Below, in pieces: positions 27,537 to 35,231 of a stretch of 64,000 nucleotides of DNA (position 1 is the stretch's first letter; the number at the start of each line of letters is the position of its first letter). The position numbers were made by a program, and so were the translations under genes. Origin of the DNA: Corynebacterium riegelii (lineage in GTDB: Bacteria > Actinomycetota > Actinomycetes > Mycobacteriales > Mycobacteriaceae); the NCBI RefSeq assembly GCF_016728505.1, contig NZ_CP068159.1, positions 2,356,001 through 2,420,000 of the forward strand, in the 5' to 3' direction. Below the pieces are notes generated by a model. The model saw only the letters and a program-made list of their open reading frames with translations, was not told where the DNA came from and did no database searches.

Positions 27537-27607
27537 CATTCCGCCGCGCGGAAACCTCACCCAAGCCCATCAAAGGCTTAAAGGGAAGTTTTCCGCGCGG
27601 CGGAATG
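27537..27607. terminator. 18-bp perfect inverted repeat between convergent genes, probable bidirectional terminator
   Basis: CATTCCGCCGCGCGGAAA (27537-27554) pairs with TTTCCGCGCGGCGGAATG (27590-27607). A nested AAGCC/GGCTT stem sits in the loop. It lies between the stops at 27522 and 27628. No U tract is present on either side, so the terminator role is inferred from position and stem strength. Confidence 0.65.
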
Positions 27608-27627
27608 CGTAAGAAAGCTAACAGCGC

Positions 27628-27972
27628 TTAGTTAAAGCTGTCGCCGCAAGCGCAGGCGGAGCCAGCGTTCGGGTTATCAATGGTGAAACCCTGCTGCTCA
27701 ATGGTGTCAGCAAAGTCGATGGTTGCGCCGGTCAGGTACGGCACGCTCATCTTGTCCACCACGAGACGGACACCGCCAACCTCGTCGATCTTGTCACCGT
27801 CAAGCTCACGGTCATCAAAGTAAAGCTGGTAGCGCAAGCCTGCGCAGCCACCCGGCTGCACGGCAATACGCAGGGAAAGGTCGGTGCGACCTTCCTGGTC
27901 TAGCAGCGCCTTTGCCTTTGCGGCAGCTGCCTCGGTCAGGGTTACGCCTGTTGCGGAAGTAGGTGCAGTCAT
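27628..27972 (-). CDS. erpA: HesB/IscA-type iron-sulfur insertion protein
   Basis: A-type carrier that delivers Fe-S clusters to apoproteins. 114 residues with the three conserved cysteines: one in QPGGCAGLRYQLYF and two in the C-terminal GSACACGDSFN. ATG 27972 has GTGAGGAGAAAACA upstream. It is divergent from the DUF3043 gene. Nearby clients could include the Rieske protein QcrA and LipA, but that is inference. Confidence 0.9.
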   Translation of the reverse strand: MTAPTSATGVTLTEAAAAKAKALLDQEGRTDLSLRIAVQPGGCAGLRYQLYFDDRELDGDKIDEVGGVRLVVDKMSVPYLTGATIDFADTIEQQGFTIDNPNAGSACACGDSFN

Positions 27973-28104
27973 TGTTTTCTCCTCACGTTCTTGGTGGAGT
28001 TTGCGCCCAGCGTACTCCAACTACGCCTTGCAACGTCACGCACACCCTACCTATTCCTGCATCCCGCCTTTGGACTATGGGGGTGGCCTTGTAGCCTAGG
28101 ACTC

Positions 28105-28809
28105 GTGAAACTTCCCTGGCAGAAATCTGAAACGGCAGCAGATGCCGAAACGTTGAGCACCGACACCTCCGCAGAAACCGCCGCGGCGGCTGAGCCTGAA
28201 CCGCAGTACCCGAAGGGCTACACCCCGCCGAAGGGTAAGCCGACGCCGAAGCGTCATGACCAGGAGGTCAAGCGCGGCGTGGTGCGCGATCCGAATGCGG
28301 CGACGCCGGCGCAGCAGGCGCAGCGTCGTAAAGAGTTAAAGCAGTCCATGAGCAAGGAAGAGTGGAAGGCGTACAAGCAGCAGGAGCGCGAGGAGCGCCG
28401 CAAGGCATCGCGCGAGATGCAGCAGCGCATTGACGCAGGTGATGATCGCTACCTCATGGAGCGTGACCGCGGTGAGGTCCGCCGCTACGTGCGCGACTGG
28501 GTGGACTCGCGCCGCCTGTTTAATAACTACGCCATGCCGTTTGCCATGGTGCTGCTTGCAGTGATGTTTATTGGCACGTTCTTGCCGCGTCTGGCTGCTG
28601 CGCTGAGTATTGTGACGTTTATTTTTGTGGTCACGATCTTCTTGGAGGCGTTCATCGTTGGCAAGCGTGTGAACAGTGATGTTCGCAAAAAGTTCCCGGG
28701 CACCACGGACACTGGTTTTGCGCTGGGTATGTATGCGTGGACGCGTGCGTCGCAAATGCGCAGCTGGCGTTCCCCGAAGCCGCAGGTTGCGTTGGGTCAA
28801 AAGGTCTAA
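28105..28809 (+). CDS. DUF3043 domain-containing membrane protein
   Basis: 234 residues, an actinobacterial family of unknown function. The N-terminal half is soluble and charged (KGKPTPKRHDQEVKRGVVRDPNAATPAQQAQRRKELKQSMSKEEW...). The signature DRYLMERDRGEVRRYVRDWVDSRRLFNNYAMPFAMVLL leads into two membrane helices (about 145-165 and 170-190). GTG 28105 is preceded by a TAGCCT box 7 bases upstream, so it is probably leaderless. The earlier frame start at 27991 overlaps the erpA promoter. cobT follows after 3 bases. Confidence 0.85.
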   Translation: MKLPWQKSETAADAETLSTDTSAETAAAAEPEPQYPKGYTPPKGKPTPKRHDQEVKRGVVRDPNAATPAQQAQRRKELKQSMSKEEWKAYKQQEREERRKASREMQQRIDAGDDRYLMERDRGEVRRYVRDWVDSRRLFNNYAMPFAMVLLAVMFIGTFLPRLAAALSIVTFIFVVTIFLEAFIVGKRVNSDVRKKFPGTTDTGFALGMYAWTRASQMRSWRSPKPQVALGQKV

Positions 28810-28812
28810 GCC

Positions 28813-29793
28813 GTGGCTGTGCAATTCCCGCCAGTTGAGGCGCCGAATGCGTCCCGAAAGCAGACGATCCTAGACAGCCTGCAGGTGTCGGTGCCCGGCC
28901 GCTCCCTGGGGCGCTTAGCGCAGATCGGTGCGTGGGCTGCGGCGGTGCAGGGTGCGGATGTGCCGCAGCCGTTTACGCGTGCGCGTGCGGTGGTTGTTGC
29001 TGGCAATCATGGGATTGCGCGTCGTGGTGTCTCGGCGTGGGTTGAGGATGCCGCGCAGCAGCAGGTGCAGCAGATCGCTGCAGGTGGCGGGCCGGCTAAT
29101 GCGGCTGCCAGGCTTGCCGGTGGGAGCATCAGGCTTGTCGACGTTTACGTGAACCACCCCACCCGCCCCATCGACACCGAACCCGCCATGACGCTTCAGG
29201 CGTGCACGGAGGCCTTCGAGCACGGCATTGCTATTGCTGACCAGGAGATTGATGCCGGCGCGGACCTGATCATCCCGGGTGATTGCGGGGTTGGAAACAC
29301 CACGGTGGCCGCCGCGCTGTTCGGGGTATTCACACGCACGGAACCGGTCAAGGCGATCGGCCGGGGTTCCGGAATCAATGATGAGGTGTGGAAGGTCAAA
29401 GTCACCGCGATTCGGGACGCAATGTTTCGAGTGCGCTCCTTCCGCGATGATGAAGAGCGCGTGATCGCAGAGATTGGCGGGCCGGATTTTGCTTGCCTGG
29501 TGGGGTTGATTGCACAGTCGGCGGCGCGCCGTACCCCCGTGGTTATTGACGGCGCGTACGCCGCCGTTGCCGCCTACGTGGCTGAGCGCATGGCACCCGG
29601 CACGAAGCGCTGGCTGATTGCCAGCCAGCTCACTGCTGAGCCTTGCCACGTGACCTGCCTGGAAGCGCTCGAACTTGAGCCGGTGTTGGCGTTGGACTGC
29701 ACCGTCGGCCAGGCAGCCGGCGGGTTGGCGGCGTTGCCAACAATCAACCTCGCCGCCGAGCTAGTCGCTGACGCCCTGGCGGACGCCACCTAA
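28813..29793 (+). CDS. cobT: CobT-like nicotinate-nucleotide-dimethylbenzimidazole phosphoribosyltransferase
   Basis: CobT activates the lower ligand base in cobalamin assembly. 326 residues with VVVAGNHGIARRGVSAW, IPGDCGVGNTTVAAALFGV and GRGSGINDEVW typical of the family. It is shorter than usual (about 350). Near residue 300, where most family members have GEGTGA with the catalytic glutamate, this one reads GQAAGG, a Glu to Gln change. cobU and cobS, its neighbours in C. glutamicum, are absent here. Activity is therefore uncertain. GTG start 3 bases after the upstream stop. Confidence 0.82.
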   Translation: MAVQFPPVEAPNASRKQTILDSLQVSVPGRSLGRLAQIGAWAAAVQGADVPQPFTRARAVVVAGNHGIARRGVSAWVEDAAQQQVQQIAAGGGPANAAARLAGGSIRLVDVYVNHPTRPIDTEPAMTLQACTEAFEHGIAIADQEIDAGADLIIPGDCGVGNTTVAAALFGVFTRTEPVKAIGRGSGINDEVWKVKVTAIRDAMFRVRSFRDDEERVIAEIGGPDFACLVGLIAQSAARRTPVVIDGAYAAVAAYVAERMAPGTKRWLIASQLTAEPCHVTCLEALELEPVLALDCTVGQAAGGLAALPTINLAAELVADALADAT

Positions 29794-29800
29794 CCCCGGT

Positions 29801-30901
29801 TTAAACCAGGCGATAGTTCCAGCCGTGGGTGTCTTCCACGGTGCCGTTTTGGATACCGCGCAGGCGCTCACGCAGCTGCAAGGTGATTGGGCCTGCCTCG
29901 TTGTTGTTAATGGTGAACTCACCATCGGCAGACAGCACGCGGCCCACGGGCGTGATCACGGCGGCGGTACCGCAAGCCAGCGTCTCGGTGATCTGGCCGG
30001 ACTCGGCGCCGTTGCGCCAGTCGTCGACAGTAATCTTGCGCTCTTCCGGCGCATAGCCCAAGTCCTCCGCAACCTGCAGCAGGGACTTGCGGGTAATGCC
30101 TGCCAAAAGGGAGCCCGACAGCGCAGGCGTAATCAGCTTGGCGTTATCGCCGGAGCCTTCGACGAACATGAGGTTCATGCCGCCCATTTCCTCGATGTAC
30201 TTACGCTCGATTGCGTCCAGCCACACAACCTGGTCGCAGCCCTTCTCCTCTGCCTCAGCCTGAGCCAGCAGAGATGCGGCGTAGTTGCCGGCAAACTTTG
30301 CGTCACCGGTACCACCAGGTGCTGCGCGGACGTACTCCTTGGAAATCCACACGCTGACCGGCTTGATGCCGCCGGAGAAGTACGCACCGGCAGGTGAGGC
30401 AATGAGGTAGAAGGTGTACGAGCTACTCGGCTTAACCCCCAGGGTTGCCTCCGTAGAAATCATGAAGGGGCGCAGATACAGCGCTGCCTCGCCGCCGGCT
30501 GCCGGGACCCAGTCCTGGTCCACGGTCACCAGCTGCTTGATCGCTTCGATGAATGTCTCTTCCGGCAGCTCCGGCATGGCCAAGCGGTGTGCGGAGTGCT
30601 GGAAACGGGCAGCGTTTTGCTCCGGGCGGAACGTGGTGATGGAGCCATCTTCATGGCGGTATGCCTTCAGGCCCTCGAAGATGGCTTGACCGTAGTGCAG
30701 CACGCTGGTTGCCGGGTCCAGAGAAATTGGGCCGTAGGGGCGCACGCGTGCGTCGTGCCAACCGTCTTCTTCCGTCCACTCGATGGAAACCATGTGGTCA
30801 GTGAACGTTTTGCCGAAGGCTGGGTTTTCCAGGATCGCCTGACGCTCAGCGTCGCTCACGGGATTGTCGGTTTTGGTAATGCTGAATTCGATCGAAGACA
30901 T
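29801..30901 (-). CDS. ilvE: Branched-chain amino acid aminotransferase
   Basis: PLP fold-type IV transaminase for the last step of valine, leucine and isoleucine synthesis and the first of their breakdown. 366 residues. Landmarks are [25 protein letters not shown], the PLP-lysine in [27 protein letters not shown], and [21 protein letters not shown] with [15 protein letters not shown]. It is divergent from pepA with only 17 bases between starts. A TAAGGT box 6 bases before the ATG suggests a leaderless mRNA. Confidence 0.96.
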   Translation of the reverse strand: MSSIEFSITKTDNPVSDAERQAILENPAFGKTFTDHMVSIEWTEEDGWHDARVRPYGPISLDPATSVLHYGQAIFEGLKAYRHEDGSITTFRPEQNAARFQHSAHRLAMPELPEETFIEAIKQLVTVDQDWVPAAGGEAALYLRPFMISTEATLGVKPSSSYTFYLIASPAGAYFSGGIKPVSVWISKEYVRAAPGGTGDAKFAGNYAASLLAQAEAEEKGCDQVVWLDAIERKYIEEMGGMNLMFVEGSGDNAKLITPALSGSLLAGITRKSLLQVAEDLGYAPEERKITVDDWRNGAESGQITETLACGTAAVITPVGRVLSADGEFTINNNEAGPITLQLRERLRGIQNGTVEDTHGWNYRLV

Positions 30902-30918
30902 GACCTAACCTTACTCCT
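30902..30918. promoter_or_regulatory. Shared -10 region of divergent leaderless ilvE and pepA
   Basis: Only 17 bases separate the start codons. TAACCT (30906-30911) lies 7 bases before the pepA ATG. On the other strand TAAGGT (30913-30908) lies 6 bases before the ilvE ATG. The two -10 boxes overlap, so polymerase binding in one direction should exclude the other. Confidence 0.55.
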
Positions 30919-32394
30919 ATGAAGTTGAACAATTTCAGCGCCCGCGGCACGACCGTGGCGCTTCGCACTGCTGACACTGCCCCTACTACTGCTGCACGCA
31001 TCGTCCCTATTGCCAAAGGCGATGATGGCCTTGAGCTTCCGGTGACGTCTCTTGCACCGGAAGGCTTGCTCGACGCACTGTCCGCTCTCGGCGCCAAGGG
31101 TGGCGCTGGCGAGACGCTTCGCCTGCTTATCGACGGCACCGTGTACCTCACCACCGGCCTCGGCAACGCCGACGACATCGATGATGAGGCGGTACGCCGC
31201 GCCTACGGTGTCGCAGCCCGCGCGCTTGGCGATATCAAGGAAGCCGCCGCATCCTGTGAGTTTGGCACCCAGGCCGTGGTTGAGGGTCTGCTTCTGGGCA
31301 GCTACAAGTACGCAGGCTTCAAGTCTGAGAACGACAAGGACGGTGACAACTCCCCTGCCACCGTGACTGTGGTTGGCGCTGACCAGGAGGAGTTTGACCG
31401 CGCGGTTGCCGTGGCCGATTCCGTGAATTTCTCCCGTGACCTGGTCAACACCCCGGCCGCGTTCCTCTACCCGGAGGCCTACGCCGGCATTGTCAAGGAC
31501 CTCGCCGAAGAGTGGAAGGACGAGGTTGACCTGACAGTTGAGGTCATCTCGGGCGACCAGTTGGCCCAGCAGGGCTTCGGCGGCATCGTGGCAGTTGGCA
31601 AGGGTTCCAAGAACGGCCCGCAGCTGGTGCACGTGTCTTACGACGGTGGCGGCGACAAGCACATCGCCCTGGTTGGCAAGGGCATCACGTTTGATACCGG
31701 CGGGATCTCCCTGAAGCCTTCCGCGAATATGGAAGACATGATTTCGGACATGGGCGGTTCGGCCGCGCAGTTGGGTGCGATCGTTGCCGCAGCAAAGCTG
31801 AAGCTGCCTGTGCGAGTCAATGCGTGGCTGCCTATGGCTGAAAACATGCCGTCGGGCAACGCAACCCGCCCGGGCGATGTGATCACCCACTACGGTGGCA
31901 AGACCTCTGAGGTGCTCAACACCGACGCTGAGGGCCGCCTCGTGCTTGCCGACGCTATTGCGCGCGCATGCGAGGACAACCCGAACTACCTGATTGAGGC
32001 CGCAACCCTGACCGGCGCACAGCTTGTCGCACTCGGCGCACGCACCACCGCCGTGATCGGTTCCGACGAGTTCCGCGACACCGTCGCCGAAATTGGCCGC
32101 GGCGTCGGCGAGCCGGCTTGGGCAATGCCGCTGCTTGAAGAGCAGGAAGAGGAACTGAAGTCCCCTGTGGCTGACATGCGCAATGTACACAACAAGCGCA
32201 CCGGCGGCACCAGCTTCGCAGGCCTCTACCTGTCCAAGTTCGTGCCGGAGGACGTTGAGTGGGTACACCTGGACATCGCTGGCCCGGCATGGAACGGCGG
32301 CTCCCCCTACGGCTACGTGCCTGCACGCGCAACCGGCGCGCCGGTACGCACCATCGTGGAGACGATCAGCCGCATTGCTGCTGACCAGGTCTAA
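30919..32394 (+). CDS. pepA: Leucyl aminopeptidase (M17)
   Basis: Cytosolic two-metal aminopeptidase, 491 residues. The catalytic C-terminal domain has VGKGITFDTGGISLKPSANMEDMISDMGGSAA (metal ligands and Lys), the signature NTDAEGRLVLADA near residue 334, and the ATLTGAQLVALG block. The N-terminal domain is divergent, as in other M17 enzymes. The start ATG is probably leaderless. It precedes a small convergent gene. Confidence 0.95.
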   Translation: MKLNNFSARGTTVALRTADTAPTTAARIVPIAKGDDGLELPVTSLAPEGLLDALSALGAKGGAGETLRLLIDGTVYLTTGLGNADDIDDEAVRRAYGVAARALGDIKEAAASCEFGTQAVVEGLLLGSYKYAGFKSENDKDGDNSPATVTVVGADQEEFDRAVAVADSVNFSRDLVNTPAAFLYPEAYAGIVKDLAEEWKDEVDLTVEVISGDQLAQQGFGGIVAVGKGSKNGPQLVHVSYDGGGDKHIALVGKGITFDTGGISLKPSANMEDMISDMGGSAAQLGAIVAAAKLKLPVRVNAWLPMAENMPSGNATRPGDVITHYGGKTSEVLNTDAEGRLVLADAIARACEDNPNYLIEAATLTGAQLVALGARTTAVIGSDEFRDTVAEIGRGVGEPAWAMPLLEEQEEELKSPVADMRNVHNKRTGGTSFAGLYLSKFVPEDVEWVHLDIAGPAWNGGSPYGYVPARATGAPVRTIVETISRIAADQV

Positions 32395-32415
32395 AAGCCT
32401 GATTAGCTAGCCTGA

Positions 32416-32811
32416 CTAGCTGTAAGGATTCTCGCCGCGCTCAAACTTAGCGCGGCGTTCCTTTTGCTCCGCACGCTTGCGCAAAATGCGCTCCTGCTCA
32501 ATTTTCTTGCGCATGCGGTCGGGGTAGCCGGTCTCCTCAACGTCGTAAAGCGAGATGCCCAACATGCGGGCAACCTCATCAATGCCCTTCGGCCCCCCGA
32601 TACGGCGGCGGGTGTAGTTGCCCTTTTCATCCACCAACACCACGGACATTTCATTAACCATGGTTTCCGGCTCAACAAAACCCTCAACAAAGGTGCGCCC
32701 CTGGACCCAATCACGCAAATATGCAGCGTCGTCAGGGCGGATCGTCTCCCCCGGAGCACGGGGTGGGGCGAACTGAGAATGGCGTTTGCCTCTGCCGAAA
32801 AGGTTGAACAC
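32416..32811 (-). CDS. Conserved corynebacterial protein of unknown function
   Basis: 131 residues, VFNLFGRGKRHSQFAPPRAPGETIRPDDAAYLRDWVQGRTFVEGFVEPETMVNEMSVVLVDEKGNYTRRRIGGPKGIDEVARMLGISLYDVEETGYPDRMRKKIEQ..., ending in a basic helix. A gene of this type lies between pepA and sucB in C. glutamicum. GTG 32811 is chosen because the coding pattern starts there; the open frame continues to 33852 only as antisense of the lipoyl repeats. Function unknown. Confidence 0.78.
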   Translation of the reverse strand: MFNLFGRGKRHSQFAPPRAPGETIRPDDAAYLRDWVQGRTFVEGFVEPETMVNEMSVVLVDEKGNYTRRRIGGPKGIDEVARMLGISLYDVEETGYPDRMRKKIEQERILRKRAEQKERRAKFERGENPYS

Positions 32812-32920
32812 GTCGAAACATCCTAGTTCAGGGGGTGCAAATAGCAACGCGCCGAGGCGATAGCGGGTAGTCTGTGAGACCGTATAACTTCCACAAAGAT
32901 TATGAGGAGACGTTGCAACC

Positions 32921-35014
32921 ATGGCGCACTCAGTAGAGATGCCCGAGCTGGGCGAGTCTGTAACCGAAGGCACGATTACGACCTGGCTGAAGGAAGTCGG
33001 CGACACCGTCGAGGTAGATGAGCCGTTGCTGGAGGTTTCCACCGACAAGGTTGACACGGAAATCCCCTCCCCCGTCGCCGGCGTGATCCTGGAGATCAAG
33101 GCTGAAGAAGACGACACCGTTGAGGTGGGCGACGTGATTGTCATCATCGGCGAGGAGGGTGAAGCAGCTGATGCTTCCTCCGACAAGGCTGAAGAAGCTG
33201 AGGCTGAAGCTGAGGAGGCTCCGGCCGAGGAAGCTTCCGAGGAGAAGGAAGAGGCACCGAAGAAGTCTGGCGGTGCTTCCGGTTCCGCAACCGACGTTGC
33301 TATGCCGGAGCTGGGCGAGTCCGTGACCGAGGGCACGATTACCACCTGGCTGAAGGAAGTCGGCGACACCGTTGAGGTGGACGAGCCGCTGCTGGAGGTC
33401 TCTACCGACAAGGTTGACACCGAGATCCCGTCCCCAGTCGCCGGCACCCTGGTTGAGATCCTGGCGCAGGAGGACGACACCGTTGAGGTGGGCGAGGTCA
33501 TCGCCCGTATTGGTGACGCGAACGCGGCTGCTGAAGAGCCGGCGGACGAGCCGAAGGAAGAGCCGAAGGCTGAGGAGCCGAAGAAGGAAGAGCCGAAGAA
33601 GGAAGAACCGAAGCAGGAGGAGAAGCCTGCAGCTGCTCCGAAGAAGGCTTCTGGCAAGTCCACCACGGTTGATATGCCGGAGCTGGGCGAGTCTGTCACC
33701 GAGGGCACGATTACCACTTGGCTGAAGTCTGTTGGTGACACCGTTGAGGTGGACGAGCCGCTTTTGGAGGTCTCCACCGACAAGGTTGACACCGAGATCC
33801 CCTCCCCGGTCGCCGGCACCATCCTGGAGATCCTGGCTGAGGAGGACGACACCGTTGACGTTGGTCAGGCCATCGTGGTGATTGGTGACGCTGACGCAGC
33901 TGCCGAAGAGCCGGCGGACGAGCCGAAGGAAGAGCCAAAGGCTGAGGAGCCGAAGGAAGAGCCGAAGCAGGAAGAGAAGCCTGCCGAGGAGCCGAAGAAG
34001 GAAGAGCCGAAGGCCGAGGAGTCCAAGGAGTCCGTGAACACCTCCGCCAAGCTGGAGGACCGCGGTGACAAGGTTCCGTACGTCACCCCGCTGGTACGCA
34101 AGCTGGCTGAGAAGCACGGCGTTGACCTGAGCACGGTTGAGGGCACCGGTGTTGGCGGCCGTATCCGTAAGCAGGACGTCTTGGCTGCCGCTGAGGGCGG
34201 TTCCGCTGCTGATGCTTCGGCTGCTGCAAAGGATGAGCCGAAGGGTGCTCGCGCTAACTGGTCCACCAAGTCCGTGGATCCGGCGAAGCAGGAGCTCATC
34301 GGCACCACGCAGAAGGTCAACCGCATCCGCGAGATCACCGCTGCGAAGATGGTCGAGTCCCTGCAGACCACCGCACAGCTCACCCACGTCCAGGAAGTGG
34401 ACGTTACCCGCGTTGCGGAGCTGCGTAAGAAGGTCAAGCCGGCATTCGTTGAGAAGCATGGTGCCAACATCACCTACCTGGCGTTCTTTGTGAAGGCCAC
34501 GGCAGAGGCACTGGTCTCCCACCCGAACGTGAACGCGTCCTTCAACGCGGACACCAAGGAGATCACCTACCACGAGGACGTCAACATCGGCATCGCTGTG
34601 GACACCCCGCAGGGCCTGCTGGTTCCGGTGATTAAGAAGGCACAGGACCTCAACCTGGCTGAGATTGCCAAGGCAATTGCAGACCTGGCTGAGCGCGCAC
34701 GCAACAAGAAGCTGCGTCCGAACGACCTGTCTGGCGCTACCTTCACGGTGACCAACATTGGCTCCGAGGGTGCGCTGCTGGATACCCCGATCCTGACCCC
34801 GCCGCAGGCCGGCATCCTGGGCACCGCCGCGATTGAGAAGCGCCCGGTCATTGTGACCGAGGACGGCATTGATTCCATCGCTATCCGCCAGATGTGCTAC
34901 CTGCCGTTCACCTACGACCACCAGCTGGTTGACGGTGCAGATGCTGGTCGCTTTGTAACCACCATCAAGGACCGCATCGAGGAAGGCGACTTCGAGGCTG
35001 ACCTGGACATCTAA
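32921..35014 (+). CDS. sucB: Dihydrolipoamide acyltransferase E2 with three lipoyl domains
   Basis: E2 of the corynebacterial pyruvate/2-oxoglutarate dehydrogenase supercomplex, 697 residues. Three nearly identical lipoyl domains (about residues 1-80, 125-205 and 248-328) each carry the lipoyl lysine in [15 protein letters not shown]. They are joined by Glu/Lys/Pro-rich linkers. The E3-binding domain ([35 protein letters not shown]) is about 385-427. The catalytic domain ends in [16 protein letters not shown] with the active His and Asp. ATG 32921 has GAGGAGACG upstream. Lipoate would come from the lipB-lipA genes downstream. Confidence 0.95.
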   Translation: MAHSVEMPELGESVTEGTITTWLKEVGDTVEVDEPLLEVSTDKVDTEIPSPVAGVILEIKAEEDDTVEVGDVIVIIGEEGEAADASSDKAEEAEAEAEEAPAEEASEEKEEAPKKSGGASGSATDVAMPELGESVTEGTITTWLKEVGDTVEVDEPLLEVSTDKVDTEIPSPVAGTLVEILAQEDDTVEVGEVIARIGDANAAAEEPADEPKEEPKAEEPKKEEPKKEEPKQEEKPAAAPKKASGKSTTVDMPELGESVTEGTITTWLKSVGDTVEVDEPLLEVSTDKVDTEIPSPVAGTILEILAEEDDTVDVGQAIVVIGDADAAAEEPADEPKEEPKAEEPKEEPKQEEKPAEEPKKEEPKAEESKESVNTSAKLEDRGDKVPYVTPLVRKLAEKHGVDLSTVEGTGVGGRIRKQDVLAAAEGGSAADASAAAKDEPKGARANWSTKSVDPAKQELIGTTQKVNRIREITAAKMVESLQTTAQLTHVQEVDVTRVAELRKKVKPAFVEKHGANITYLAFFVKATAEALVSHPNVNASFNADTKEITYHEDVNIGIAVDTPQGLLVPVIKKAQDLNLAEIAKAIADLAERARNKKLRPNDLSGATFTVTNIGSEGALLDTPILTPPQAGILGTAAIEKRPVIVTEDGIDSIAIRQMCYLPFTYDHQLVDGADAGRFVTTIKDRIEEGDFEADLDI

Positions 35015-35051
35015 GTCCTAGTCCAGCCCTAGATACCTTCTAGAAAGCGCA

Positions 35052-35082
35052 AGCCCGGTACCGACATTCGGTGCCGGGTTTT
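35052..35082 (+). terminator. Terminator after sucB
   Basis: CCCGGTACCGA / TCGGTGCCGGG form an 11-bp stem (one G-U type pair) with a CAT loop, followed by TTTTCG. It lies about 40 bases after the sucB stop. Confidence 0.85.
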
Positions 35083-35231
35083 CGCATTGCTGCATACTAT
35101 GCAAAACCGGCCGCACGCTGCACCTACGGGCTTACTGTGAGCTGTCTACAGAGAATGCAAAACCCCGTACGTACCTTGCGTAAATAGCTATGCTGGTGCG
35201 TAATTTGTACGCCTTGGATAAGGAGTTCTCG

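Noticed and set aside
32812-33852. Upstream extension of the 32416-32811 gene, rich in Ser
   Set aside because: It is antisense to the lipoyl repeats of sucB. The coding pattern of the small gene begins at 32811.
32930-34921. 663-codon Leu/Arg-rich frame on the minus strand
   Set aside because: It is the antisense of sucB; repeats in it mirror the lipoyl domains.
35083-35231. Possible glycine riboswitch ahead of gcvP
   Set aside because: The leader is too short and shows no tandem aptamer core.
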